DNA of 64,000 bases from Streptomyces pinistramenti (GTDB lineage Bacteria > Actinomycetota > Actinomycetes > Streptomycetales > Streptomycetaceae). Position 1 is the stretch's first letter; every line of letters begins with the position of its first letter. A model generated the notes under the pieces. That model searched no databases and was not told the DNA's origin. It saw only the letters and a list, made by a program, of their open reading frames with translations. The position numbers were made by a program, and so were the translations under genes. Shown piece after piece: positions 1 through 8,083 of the stretch. The stretch is taken from the NCBI RefSeq assembly GCF_020564935.1, contig NZ_JAJCXB010000027.1, forward strand, positions 1 to 64,000, written 5' to 3'.

Positions 1-879
1 GGCGGTAGCGGTGGCGGGGGCGGCGGGGGCGGTTCCGCGGGGCAGTACTACTCGTGCACGTTCAACGTGACCCCCGGCCAGAAGCTTCAGGTCAAGATCG
101 GTTCGTCGTCGGGAAACGGAGAGCCAGGAGGCGGCGGCGCGGCTGGTGCGGGTGGCGACCCCGGGTCACTTTTCGTCAGTGGGGGCCCCGGCGCGGCAGG
201 CGATGGGGGCGGCAACGCCGGCACGTCCTACGTCAGCAGCGGAGGGCCGACCTCGGTAATCGTCGGAGGACTCAGCCGCTACTTGGGGGCATACGCGGGA
301 AGTCCTGGCGGTGGCACCGTCGGCTCGTCGGAGGCCAAGGGCGGCAGCAGCGGCGGCGGGGGCGGGGGCGGGGAGAACGGCAAGGTCGGCCAGAGCGGAG
401 GCGCCGGAGGGCAGGGTGGCCAGCCGGGCTCGGGCGGAAGCGGCGGCGAGGGCGGCTATGGCGGCGGTAACGAAGGCCCATCCCGAGGGGGCCGGTGCCG
501 GGGCGGAACCGACAGGGGGACCGGCGCCTCCGGGACCAGCGGCGTGGCCGGGGATTCCGGAAGGGGTGGTGGCCAGGGTGTGACCGGCGGCCGGGGGCTC
601 GTCAACAGCGGTGGCAAGGGCGAGGCCGGGGGAGGCGGCGGTGGGGGCGGAGCCGGAGGCACGGCCGGAACGCGGCCGGCCGGTGTCGTCACGCCACCCG
701 AAGGCGTCGCCCTCGGAGGCACAGGAGGCGTCGGCGGCAACGGCGGCAGCGGCGGAAGCGGTGGCGACGGCGACACCCCCGGCGGCAATGACCAGACTCC
801 CGGCGACGCAGGAACCACCGGAACCTCCGGCCAACCCGGAGCCCCCGGAGGACCCGGCTACGCCCTGATCAGGTGGTAA
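1..879 (+). CDS. glycine-rich protein, C-terminal part (5' end outside window)
   Basis: The frame is open from base 1, so the start lies upstream. The visible 292 residues are about half glycine, in GG, GS and GA runs. They are broken near residues 17-35 by a short non-repetitive beta-like segment (YYSCTFNVTPGQKLQVKIG), and the chain ends in GYALIRW. Glycine-rich proteins of phage and bacterial surfaces often have such a segment before the Gly region and close with a G-x-x-G-x-V-x-I-x-W-like strand. That resemblance is the only functional clue; the role is unknown and a surface or matrix protein is an inference. Collagen-like GTSGQPGAPGGPG triplets lie near the end. The very high GC of this stretch comes from the glycine codons and need not mean transfer. 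Confidence 0.75.
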   Translation, partial: GGSGGGGGGGGSAGQYYSCTFNVTPGQKLQVKIGSSSGNGEPGGGGAAGAGGDPGSLFVSGGPGAAGDGGGNAGTSYVSSGGPTSVIVGGLSRYLGAYAGSPGGGTVGSSEAKGGSSGGGGGGGENGKVGQSGGAGGQGGQPGSGGSGGEGGYGGGNEGPSRGGRCRGGTDRGTGASGTSGVAGDSGRGGGQGVTGGRGLVNSGGKGEAGGGGGGGGAGGTAGTRPAGVVTPPEGVALGGTGGVGGNGGSGGSGGDGDTPGGNDQTPGDAGTTGTSGQPGAPGGPGYALIRW

Positions 880-1065
880 CCAGCCGCACCTGCACCTTCC
901 AAGGGGTCCGGCCCCACCGCACTTCCACCAGAACTTCGAAGCCGTGCCCCCAGCACACAGGAGAAAGAGCCCTGTCACGACATCGCATGGCGAACGTTGC
1001 TTGATGCGGCACCAGGGCGTGTCCGCAACGCCCTGTCGTCCGCACGCTTCGGGGTGCCGTCCCGC

Positions 1066-1800
1066 TCACCCCTCCTCGCTCAGCCCCGCCAGCACCTCCT
1101 TCGCCAGGTCCGTCACGGCTGCCGTCGCCCGGCGCTGCAACCCCGGTCCGAAGGTCACGCGGGTGGCGCCCAGGGTGCCCAGTTCGCGGGGGGCGGGGCC
1201 GTCGGGAGTGGCCAACGCGTTGACGGGGAGGCCGATTTCGGCGGACAGGGCGGCCAGCAGCTCGGGCGGGGCGAAGATCGGGTAGACGCAGTCGGCGCCC
1301 GCCTGTGCGTACAGGCGGCCGCGGCGTACCGCTTCCCGCGTGCCTTCGGCGCCGTGCAGAAAGGTGTCGATCCGGGCGTTGATCACCAGCGCGTCGCCCG
1401 CCTCGGCCCGTACCTGTGCCAGCAGGTCGGCCTGTTCCTGCGCGTCACGGAGGGTGCCGGACGCGTGGTCGGTGTCCTCCAGGTTGCAGCCCACCGCGCC
1501 CGCGTCCGCGAGCCGGTCCGTCAACTCGCGTGCGGACAGCCCGTATCCGGCCTCCACGTCCGCCGATACGGGGACGTCCACGGCCCGCGCGATCCGGCGG
1601 ACGGCGGCGAACATCTCGTCCGGCGGCGTCTGCCCGTCCTCGTAGCCGAGGGAGGCCGCGATCCCCGCGCTGGGGGTGGCGAGCGCGGGGAAACCGGCGT
1701 CGGCGAACACCTTCGCGGCGGCCGCGTCCCAGGGGCCCGGCAGGACCAGCGGCAGCCGCGGGCCGTGGTGCAGGGCGCGCAGCGCGGCGGCGCCGCTCAT
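1066..1800 (-). CDS. isocitrate lyase/PEP mutase superfamily protein
   Basis: This 244-residue protein has the alpha/beta-barrel fold motifs of the ICL/PEPM superfamily: PGPWDAAAAKVF near residues 21-32, the metal-binding DVEAGYG at 81-87, NLEDTD at 106-111 and NARIDTFL near 141-148. The KKCGH-type loop with the catalytic cysteine of isocitrate and methylisocitrate lyases is absent, so a classical lyase is unlikely. The reaction is probably C-C or C-P bond chemistry on a 2-oxo or 2-hydroxy acid, but the substrate cannot be read from the sequence. Its start codon overlaps the stop of the upstream AhpD-like gene by ATGA, so the three minus-strand genes form a translationally coupled operon. Confidence 0.85.
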   Translation of the reverse strand: MSGAAALRALHHGPRLPLVLPGPWDAAAAKVFADAGFPALATPSAGIAASLGYEDGQTPPDEMFAAVRRIARAVDVPVSADVEAGYGLSARELTDRLADAGAVGCNLEDTDHASGTLRDAQEQADLLAQVRAEAGDALVINARIDTFLHGAEGTREAVRRGRLYAQAGADCVYPIFAPPELLAALSAEIGLPVNALATPDGPAPRELGTLGATRVTFGPGLQRRATAAVTDLAKEVLAGLSEEG

Positions 1801-2288
1801 GAGGCCGCGTCCGCGGACGGGGCGGCCGTGCCGGGCAGAAGGCCGCCGATGGGGGTTCTCGCCGCGACATTCAGCCGGTTCCAGGAGTTCATCATGGTGA
1901 TCACGGCGATGAGGTGGGCCAGCGCGGTGTCGTCGAAGTGGGCGGCGGCGCGGTCGTAGACGGCGTCGGGGACGAAGCCGTCGGTGAGGACGGTGACGGC
2001 TTCGGTGAGGGCGAGGGCGGCCCGTTCCTGCTCGGTGTAGTAACCGGTGGCTTCCTCCCAGGCGTCGAGGAGGCGGATGCGTTCCTCGGTCTCACCTGCT
2101 GCGCGGGCGTCCCTGGTGTGCATGTCGAGGCAGAAGGCGCAGTGGTTGAGCTGTGAGGTGCGGATCTGGAGCAGTTCGACGAGTGCCGGGTCGAGGTTCT
2201 TCTTGGCGGCCTTGGTGAGGGCCAGCATCGGGGCGTAGAGGTCGGGCGCCGCCGTCAGGAGGGAAAGCCGTGCGGTCGTCATGCTCAC
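1797..2288 (-). CDS. carboxymuconolactone decarboxylase / AhpD-like protein, copy 1
   Basis: The protein has 163 residues with the AhpD-core signature: C50-A-F-C53 followed by H57 within LNHCAFCLDMHTRDAR. In this family the CxxC and histidine form a proton relay for peroxide reduction, and some members act as decarboxylases. It is the middle gene of the operon. ATGA overlaps join it to the paralogue upstream and to the ICL/PEPM-like gene downstream. The 3' half is almost identical at DNA level to copy 2 (see findings). A cytoplasmic peroxidase-like or thiol-redox role is inferred from the family only. Confidence 0.88.
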   Translation of the reverse strand: MSMTTARLSLLTAAPDLYAPMLALTKAAKKNLDPALVELLQIRTSQLNHCAFCLDMHTRDARAAGETEERIRLLDAWEEATGYYTEQERAALALTEAVTVLTDGFVPDAVYDRAAAHFDDTALAHLIAVITMMNSWNRLNVAARTPIGGLLPGTAAPSADAAS

Positions 2289-2785
2289 ACCTGCCCCGGG
2301 GTCCGCCGGGTGGTCACGCCGAAGCGGTTCCAGGCGTTGATGGTGGTGATCACGGCGATGAGGTGGGCCAGCGCGGTGTCGTCGAAGTGGGCGGCGGCGC
2401 GGTCGTAGACGGCGTCGGGGACGAAGCCGTCGGTGAGGACGGTGACGGCTTCGGTGAGGGCGAGGGCGGCCCGTTCCTGCTCGGTGTAGTAACCGGTCGC
2501 TTCCTCCCAGGCGTTGAGGAGATAGATGCGCTCCTCGGTCTCGCCTTCCTCGCGGGCGTCCCTGGTGTGCATGTCGAGGCAGAACGCGCAGTGGTTGAGC
2601 TGCGAGGCACGGATCTGGACCAGCCCGACGAGCGCCGGGTCGAGGCCCTTCCTGGCCGCCGCGTCCAGCGCGATCATGGCCTTGAAGACGTCGGGTGCCT
2701 GCTGGGCCCAGTGCATCCGGGGGCCGCTGTGGGACGTGTCGGGCGCGGTGGGCGCCGATGAAGATGAAGTGGTCAAGGTCGTCAT
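2285..2785 (-). CDS. carboxymuconolactone decarboxylase / AhpD-like protein, copy 2
   Basis: This 166-residue paralogue of the next gene carries C66-A-F-C69 and H73. The ATG at 2785 is preferred over one at 2815: TAGCGT at 2793-2798 ends exactly 7 nt before it, the usual -10 spacing for leaderless actinobacterial genes. The 2815 start would also run through the divergent promoter. The N-terminal 20 residues are Ser/Thr-rich and not conserved in copy 1. It is the first gene of the operon AhpD2-AhpD1-ICL/PEPM and is divergent from the MocR regulator, which probably controls it. Confidence 0.85.
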   Translation of the reverse strand: MTTLTTSSSSAPTAPDTSHSGPRMHWAQQAPDVFKAMIALDAAARKGLDPALVGLVQIRASQLNHCAFCLDMHTRDAREEGETEERIYLLNAWEEATGYYTEQERAALALTEAVTVLTDGFVPDAVYDRAAAHFDDTALAHLIAVITTINAWNRFGVTTRRTPGQV

Positions 2786-2832
2786 GAAGACGACGCTACG
2801 GCCCCAGTGGCGCAACTGTATGGTCCACTTCC
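2786..2832. promoter_or_regulatory. overlapping divergent leaderless promoters (AhpD operon / MocR)
   Basis: Only 47 bp separate the two start codons. On the minus strand TAGCGT (2793-2798) is 7 nt from the AhpD2 ATG. On the plus strand TATGGT (2819-2824) is 8 nt from the MocR ATG. No good -35 hexamers are seen. GTCC (2823-2826) and GGAC (2835-2838) form a short dyad over the MocR start and could belong to an autoregulatory site. Promoter assignment is inferred from spacing. Confidence 0.55.
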
Positions 2833-4338
2833 ATGGACGAATCCTGGGCCACTTTCGGGCGCGACCTCCATCTGGACCTCACCGGCCCCGGCGGGCTGCG
2901 GGCCGCCCTGACCCGCGCCCTGCGCGAGGCGGTACGCACCGGGCGGCTCGCCCCCGGCACCCGCCTGCCGTCCACCCGCTCACTCGCCGCCGACCTCGGC
3001 ATCGCCCGCAACACCGTCGCCGAGACCTACGCCGACCTGGTCGCCGAGGGCTGGCTCAGCGCCCGCCAGGGCTCCGGCACCCACGTCGCCGACCGCGCCC
3101 TGCCGCGCGCCGTCCCCGCCCGCCGCACCCCGGGGCCCGGCCGCCGCGCCGCCCCGCGCTTCGACCTCACCCCCGGCACCCCGGACGTCTCCGCCTTCCC
3201 CCGCACCGCCTGGCTGGCCGCCGCCCGCCGCGCCCTGACCGCCGCACCCCACGAGGCATTCGGCTACGGCACCGCCCGCGGCCGCCCCGAACTGCGCGCC
3301 GTACTCGCCGACTACCTCGCCCGCGCCCGCGGCGTCCGCGCCGACCCCGAACGCATCGTCGTCTGCGCCGGATTCATGCAGGGCCTCGCGCTGGTCAGCC
3401 GGGCCCTGCGGGCGTCCGGCGGCGGGCCGGGCAGGACCGCAGGGCGACGCGGCGCGGCGGACCGCGGGCCCGGCACCACACCCGACGGCCCGCGGCCCGG
3501 CGGCGGCGCGGTGGCCACCGAGTCGTACGGCCTCGACTTCCACCGCCACGTCATCGGCCGCGCCGGACTGCGCACCGTCCCGCTCACCGTTGACGCACAC
3601 GGCGCCCGCACCGCCGAACTGGCCGGCCTGGACGACGTCGGAGCGGCGCTGCTCACCCCCGCCCACCAGTTCCCCACCGGCGTGCCGCTGCACCCCGGCC
3701 GCCGGACCGAAGCCCTCAACTGGGCAGCCGAAAAAGGCGCGTTCATCCTGGAGGACGACTACGACGGCGAGTTCCGCTACGACCGGCAACAGGTCGGCGC
3801 ACTCCAGGGGCTCGACCCCGACCGGGTCGTCTACATGGGCACGTCGAGCAAGAGCCTGGCGCCCGCCCTGCGGCTGTCGTGGATGGTGCTCCCCGACCGG
3901 CTCGTCGACCCGGTGCTCGCCGTCAAGAGCACCGGCGACTGGCAGTCCGGATCCCTGGACCAGCTCACCCTCGCCGAGTTCCTCTCCTCCGGCGCCTACG
4001 ACCGCCATCTGCGCGGCATGCGGCTGCGCTACCGGCGCCGCCGCGACGCCCTGGTGGCCGCCCTCGCCGCCCACGCCCCGCACGTACGGGTCTCCGGCAT
4101 CGCCGCAGGACTCCATGCCGTGCTCGAACTCCCGCCCGGCACCGAGCAGTCCATCGTCGAGGCCGCCCGCTGGCAGGGCCTGGCACTGGAGGGACTGAGC
4201 CGCTTCCGCGACCCGGCGGCCACCGAGCCCGCCCGCGACGGCCTGGTCGTGGCCTACGGGCGGCCGCCCGACCACTCCTTCGCCGGAGTCCTGGACGCAC
4301 TGCTGCGGGCGCTGCCGCCACAACCGGCGGCGGGCTGA
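2833..4338 (+). CDS. MocR family (GntR-HTH / aminotransferase-like) transcriptional regulator
   Basis: This 501-residue protein has an N-terminal winged helix of GntR type (about residues 12-80; GTRLPSTRSLAADLGIARNTV is the recognition region). A fold-type I aminotransferase-like domain follows. It contains the DDYDGEFRYD segment near 315 and the PLP-lysine motif GTSSKSLAP near 336-344. MocR/PdxR proteins sense PLP or an amino-acid-PLP adduct. An unusual Gly/Arg/Pro-rich insert (about residues 196-228) replaces the short loop usual before the E-x-Y-G strand, making it longer than the common 460-480 residues. It lies back to back with the AhpD/PEPM operon, the likely target. Confidence 0.9.
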   Translation: MDESWATFGRDLHLDLTGPGGLRAALTRALREAVRTGRLAPGTRLPSTRSLAADLGIARNTVAETYADLVAEGWLSARQGSGTHVADRALPRAVPARRTPGPGRRAAPRFDLTPGTPDVSAFPRTAWLAAARRALTAAPHEAFGYGTARGRPELRAVLADYLARARGVRADPERIVVCAGFMQGLALVSRALRASGGGPGRTAGRRGAADRGPGTTPDGPRPGGGAVATESYGLDFHRHVIGRAGLRTVPLTVDAHGARTAELAGLDDVGAALLTPAHQFPTGVPLHPGRRTEALNWAAEKGAFILEDDYDGEFRYDRQQVGALQGLDPDRVVYMGTSSKSLAPALRLSWMVLPDRLVDPVLAVKSTGDWQSGSLDQLTLAEFLSSGAYDRHLRGMRLRYRRRRDALVAALAAHAPHVRVSGIAAGLHAVLELPPGTEQSIVEAARWQGLALEGLSRFRDPAATEPARDGLVVAYGRPPDHSFAGVLDALLRALPPQPAAG

Positions 4339-4445
4339 GGGCGGTTGGGGCGGCCGCCCGTTCCCGTCCTCGCGTGCAGGAGGCCGGGGGCTGTTCTCCT
4401 GACCGTTCGCCCGCGCCCCCGGCCCGGCGGTGGGAGACTGCCGCG

Positions 4446-5105
4446 ATGACGACGACACATCTGATCGCGGTCGCGGGCAGCAGCCCGGGAGTCGGGAAGT
4501 CGACGCTCTGCACCGCCCTGGCCGGCCGGCTCGCCGCCACCGGCGCTGCGGTCGACCACTTCGAGGAGGCCGACATCCTCACCCGGCCCGCCTTCCGCCC
4601 GGTGGCCGACGAGTTCGCCGGCGGCAGCGGCTCGGTACGGCCCGCGACGCTGCTCGACGCCACCCGCGAGTACGTCGCCCAGGCCCGCGCGGACGGGACG
4701 GATGTCCTGGTGACGGACGCGCTGATCCCCTTCGTGCCCTCCCTGGTCGCCTGGGGCCACCGCGAGCCGGAGATCGCCGCCTTCGTGGCCGAGCTGGCCG
4801 GGGCGCTCGACCCCGCCCGGGTCAGCGTCCTCTACCTGCGCGACGACCCCGAGGCGGCGCTGCGCCGGGCCGTCGAGCGCGAGGGCCCGGCGTGGGCGGA
4901 CTGGTACGTCGGCAAGCTCGGCGGCTCGCCCGGCACCCGCGCCGTCGACAGCCTCCGGGCCGCCGCCCGGCACCTGCGCGAGGAAGCCGCGCTGACTCTC
5001 GGGCTGCTCGCGGCGACCCCGTGGGACGTCCAGGTCGTGGACGTCGCGGGCCGCGGCCCGGACGAGGTGGCGGCGACCGCCTGCGCCCGGCTCGGCCTCG
5101 CCTGA
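4446..5105 (+). CDS. P-loop ATP-binding protein (kinase-like)
   Basis: The protein has 219 residues with a textbook Walker A, GSSPGVGKST, at residues 11-20. The ATG at 4446 places the P-loop where small nucleoside and nucleotide kinases have it. Later features are FEEADILTRPAF, an acidic element like the base-binding part of uridine or thymidylate kinases, and VLYLRDDPEAALRRAVEREG, which resembles the LID segment of such kinases. The substrate is not identifiable. It sits alone between the MocR regulator and the riboswitch-controlled glyA. Confidence 0.8.
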   Translation: MTTTHLIAVAGSSPGVGKSTLCTALAGRLAATGAAVDHFEEADILTRPAFRPVADEFAGGSGSVRPATLLDATREYVAQARADGTDVLVTDALIPFVPSLVAWGHREPEIAAFVAELAGALDPARVSVLYLRDDPEAALRRAVEREGPAWADWYVGKLGGSPGTRAVDSLRAAARHLREEAALTLGLLAATPWDVQVVDVAGRGPDEVAATACARLGLA

Positions 5106-5178
5106 CCCGGCCCCTCCGGACCGCGCAGATCACGCTGCGGGCCTCCGCAAGCGGCCCCGCTCCGCACACCCCGCCGGA

Positions 5179-5276
5179 TAGACTCGGTGCGCGTACCGCG
5201 ACTGGCGTACGGGGAATCGACCCCGAGGGAGCGGTGCGCGGCGCTATCACGAGGTGTCGCCCCGCCTGGGCACCCC
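5179..5276 (+). promoter_or_regulatory. ZTP (pfl) riboswitch in the glyA leader
   Basis: The leader holds both hallmark blocks of the pfl motif: CGCGACTGGCG at 5197-5207 and CCGCCTGGGCA at 5262-5272, with GAGGGAGCGG between them (5225-5234). GCGTACCGC (5191-5199) can pair with GCGGTGCGC (5231-5239, one G-U) as P1. GGGG (5211-5214) pairs with CCCC (5221-5224) as the inner hairpin. GGCG (5204-5207) can pair with CGCC (5263-5266) as the pseudoknot. ZTP riboswitches bind ZTP/ZMP, which accumulate when 10-formyl-tetrahydrofolate is short, and switch on one-carbon genes such as glyA. A TAGACT -10 element lies at 5179-5184. An independent terminator is not obvious, and GC-rich actinobacterial members often act on translation. 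Confidence 0.9.
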
Positions 5277-5317
5277 GGGAGCACGACCGGACCCGACCGA
5301 TCGCCCCGGAGGACGCC

Positions 5318-6589
5318 ATGACGCTGCCCCTTTCCCACCCCGCCCTACAGGCAACGGACCCCGAACTCGCCGCCCTGGTGGGCGCCGAGGAACGCCTCCA
5401 GGCCGACACGCTGCGGCTGATCCCCAGCGAGAACTACGTATCGGACGCCGTGCTGGAAGCCTCCGGCACCGTCCTCCAGAACAAGTACAGCGAGGGCTAT
5501 CCCGGCCGCCGCTACTACGAAGGCCAGCAGCAGATCGACCGCGTCGAGACGCTGGCCGTGCAGCGTGCCAAGGCCGTCTTCGGCGTCGAGCACGCCAACG
5601 TCCAGCCGTACTCCGGATCGCCCGCCAACCTCGCCGCGTACCTCGCCTTCGCCGAGCCGGGCGACACGGTGCTGGGCATGGCGCTGCCGATGGGCGGCCA
5701 CCTCACGCACGGCTGGGGCGTCTCGGCGACCGGCCGGTGGTTCCGCGGCGTGCAGTACGGCGTACGGCCCGGCACCGGTCTCACCGACCTCGACGAGGTG
5801 CGCGACCTCGCCCTCAAGGAACGCCCGAAGATCATCTTCTGCGGCGGTACGGCCGTCCCGCGCACCATCGACTTCGCCGCCTTCGGCGAGATCGCCCGCG
5901 AGGCGGGCGCCGTCCTGGTCGCCGACATCGCGCACATCGCCGGTCTTGTCGCGGGCGGCGCGCACCCGTCCCCCGTACCGCACGCCGACGTCATCTCCAC
6001 CACCACCCACAAGACCCTGCGCGGCCCACGCGGCGCCATGCTGATGTCCCGCACCGCCCACGCCAAGGCCCTCGACAAGGCCGTCTTCCCCGGCCTCCAG
6101 GGCGGCCCGCACAACCACACCACCGCCGCCATCGCGGTCGCCCTGCACGAGGCGGCCACCCCGGCCTTCCGCAGCTACGCGCACGCCGTCGTCGCCAACG
6201 CCAAGGCCCTCGCCGACGCCCTGCTCGCCCGCGGCTTCGACCTGGTGTCCGGCGGCACCGACAACCACCTGGTGCTGATCGACCTGACGTCCAAGGACGT
6301 ACCGGGCAAGACCGCTGCCAAGGCCCTGGACCGGGCCGGCATCGTCGTCAACCACAACACCGTCCCGTTCGACCCGCGCAAGCCGTTCGACCCGTCCGGC
6401 ATCCGCATCGGCACCCCCTCGCTGACCTCCCGCGGCCTGGGCACGGACCGGATGCCGCTGGTCGCGGAGTGGATCGACCGCGGCGTACGGGCGGCGGGCG
6501 AGGGCGACGAGGAGGCCCTGGCCACGATCCGCACCGAGGTCGCCGAGCTGATGGCCGCCCACCCGGCACCGGGCCTCCCGGTGGGCTGA
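5318..6589 (+). CDS. glyA: serine hydroxymethyltransferase
   Basis: This 423-residue PLP enzyme interconverts serine plus tetrahydrofolate and glycine plus 5,10-methylene-tetrahydrofolate. It carries LIPSENYVS, the conserved NKYSEGYPGRRYYEGQQ block, DIAHIAGLV and the PLP lysine K232 within TTTHKTLRGPRG. The ATG at 5318 is preceded by GGAGGA at 5308-5313 and directly follows the ZTP riboswitch, so expression should respond to folate one-carbon status. Length and motifs are complete. A Streptomyces genome usually has another SHMT gene, so this may be the riboswitch-induced paralogue. Confidence 0.97.
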   Translation: MTLPLSHPALQATDPELAALVGAEERLQADTLRLIPSENYVSDAVLEASGTVLQNKYSEGYPGRRYYEGQQQIDRVETLAVQRAKAVFGVEHANVQPYSGSPANLAAYLAFAEPGDTVLGMALPMGGHLTHGWGVSATGRWFRGVQYGVRPGTGLTDLDEVRDLALKERPKIIFCGGTAVPRTIDFAAFGEIAREAGAVLVADIAHIAGLVAGGAHPSPVPHADVISTTTHKTLRGPRGAMLMSRTAHAKALDKAVFPGLQGGPHNHTTAAIAVALHEAATPAFRSYAHAVVANAKALADALLARGFDLVSGGTDNHLVLIDLTSKDVPGKTAAKALDRAGIVVNHNTVPFDPRKPFDPSGIRIGTPSLTSRGLGTDRMPLVAEWIDRGVRAAGEGDEEALATIRTEVAELMAAHPAPGLPVG

Positions 6590-6796
6590 CGCCGGGGCGG
6601 TGACGGCTGCGGCGGCGGGGGCGCGTCGGACGATCAAGCGGGGCCGGACGGCGCTCCGACGCGATCCCCGCGCGCGCCCCGGCGCTCCCGACTCCGCGCC
6701 CCCGCGCACCCGTTCCGGGGCCCCGGCGCTTCGGTTGCCCCGCCCCGTCGGCCACCTCGCGCAGGGCAGATTCCCGGACCTGAGACAATCAGTGGC

Positions 6797-7864
6797 ATGG
6801 CTCTTGAACGCCCGCCCGTCGCCCACCACCGCCCTCAGGGGAATGGCTCCGCCATGCAGCGTCCTACGCGAGTACTTTCCGGAATCCAGCCCACCGCCGG
6901 CTCCTTCCACCTCGGGAACTACCTCGGCGCGGTCCGCCAGTGGGTGGCCCTCCAGGAATCGCACGACGCCTTCTACATGGTGGTCGACCTGCACGCGATC
7001 ACCGTCCCGCAGGACCCCGCCGAGCTGCGGCAGAACACCCGCGTCGCGGTCGCCCAGCTGCTCGCGGCCGGTCTCGACCCGGAGCGCTGCACCCTCTTCG
7101 TGCAGAGCCATGTGCCCGAGCACGCGCAGCTCGGCTGGGTGATGAACTGCGTCACGGGCTTCGGCGAGGCGTCGCGGATGACCCAGTTCAAGGACAAGTC
7201 CGCCAAGCAGGGCCAGGACCGTACGACCGTCGGCCTGTTCACGTACCCGGTGCTGATGGTCGCCGACATCCTGCTCTACCAGGCCGACCAGGTCCCGGTG
7301 GGCGAGGACCAGCGCCAGCACCTGGAGCTGACCCGCGATCTGGCCGACCGCTTCAACACCCGGTTCGGCGACACCTTCACGATCCCGAACCCGTACATCG
7401 TCAAGGAGACCGCGAAGATCTTCGATCTTCAGGACCCGTCGGTCAAGATGAGCAAGTCGGCCTCGTCGCCGAAGGGCATCGTCGACCTCCTCGACGAGCC
7501 GAAGGTCACCGCGAAGAAGATCAAGAGCGCCGTGACGGACACCGACACCGTCATCCGCTTCGACCGCGAGGCCAAGCCCGGCGTCAGCAACCTCCTCACC
7601 ATCCTCTCCACCCTCACCGGCACCGGCATCCCGCAGCTGGAGAAGGACTACGAGGGCAAGATGTACGGCGCCCTCAAGACCGACCTCGCCGAGGTGATGG
7701 TCGACTTCGTCACACCGTTCCGGGACCGCACGCGGGAATATCTCGACGACCCCGAGACGCTGGACTCGATCCTGGCCAAGGGCGCCGAGAAGGCCCGCGC
7801 GGTGGCCGCCGAGACCCTCGCCGCCACCTACGACCGGCTCGGATTCCTGCCGGCCAAGCACTGA
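6797..7864 (+). CDS. trpS: tryptophanyl-tRNA synthetase
   Basis: This class I aminoacyl-tRNA synthetase charges tRNA-Trp. The HIGH-equivalent HLGN is at residues 38-41 and KMSKS at 217-221. GEDQRQHLELTRDLA, typical of TrpS, is present. Two starts are possible. ATG 6797 has GACAAT (6784-6789) 7 nt upstream, fitting a leaderless mRNA. ATG 6854 gives the 336-residue form beginning MQRPTRVLSG, matches the usual family length better, and has a purine-rich AGGGGA about 10 nt upstream. The longer form is listed; the N-terminal 19 residues are the uncertain part. Confidence 0.96.
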   Translation: MALERPPVAHHRPQGNGSAMQRPTRVLSGIQPTAGSFHLGNYLGAVRQWVALQESHDAFYMVVDLHAITVPQDPAELRQNTRVAVAQLLAAGLDPERCTLFVQSHVPEHAQLGWVMNCVTGFGEASRMTQFKDKSAKQGQDRTTVGLFTYPVLMVADILLYQADQVPVGEDQRQHLELTRDLADRFNTRFGDTFTIPNPYIVKETAKIFDLQDPSVKMSKSASSPKGIVDLLDEPKVTAKKIKSAVTDTDTVIRFDREAKPGVSNLLTILSTLTGTGIPQLEKDYEGKMYGALKTDLAEVMVDFVTPFRDRTREYLDDPETLDSILAKGAEKARAVAAETLAATYDRLGFLPAKH

Positions 7865-7900
7865 GGCGACCGGCCGTCACCGGCCGCGCCGCCGCCCGAA

Positions 7901-7918
7901 GCCCCCGCTGTCGGGGGC
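7901..7918 (+). terminator. hairpin downstream of trpS
   Basis: GCCCCCG (7901-7907), loop CTGT, then CGGGGGC (7912-7918) form a 7-bp perfect stem 37 nt after the trpS stop. There is no T-run, which is common for Streptomyces terminators. Confidence 0.6.
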
Positions 7919-8083
7919 CTTGGGGCCCGCGGTAACAGGACGGAGGGCGCTCCCGCGCGGGGTGCCCACACGTCACACTGAAGAACGGTGCGAGGTCTCG
8001 CGACAGAGCGCGGCGCACCACCGTCGTGCGGCCGCCCGCCAGGGGCCGCGCGGCGCCACCGAAGCACCCGGAGGGAGAACGCA

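Noticed and set aside
1066..1800. Possible phosphonate biosynthesis (PEP mutase)
   Set aside because: The EDK-x4-NS signature of true PEP mutase is missing here and in the homologue at 50338, and no phosphonopyruvate decarboxylase or aminotransferase is near.
5345..7861. 838-codon open frame antisense to glyA and trpS
   Set aside because: It is the shadow of two certain genes on the other strand; high GC keeps such frames open and the translation shows no family motif.
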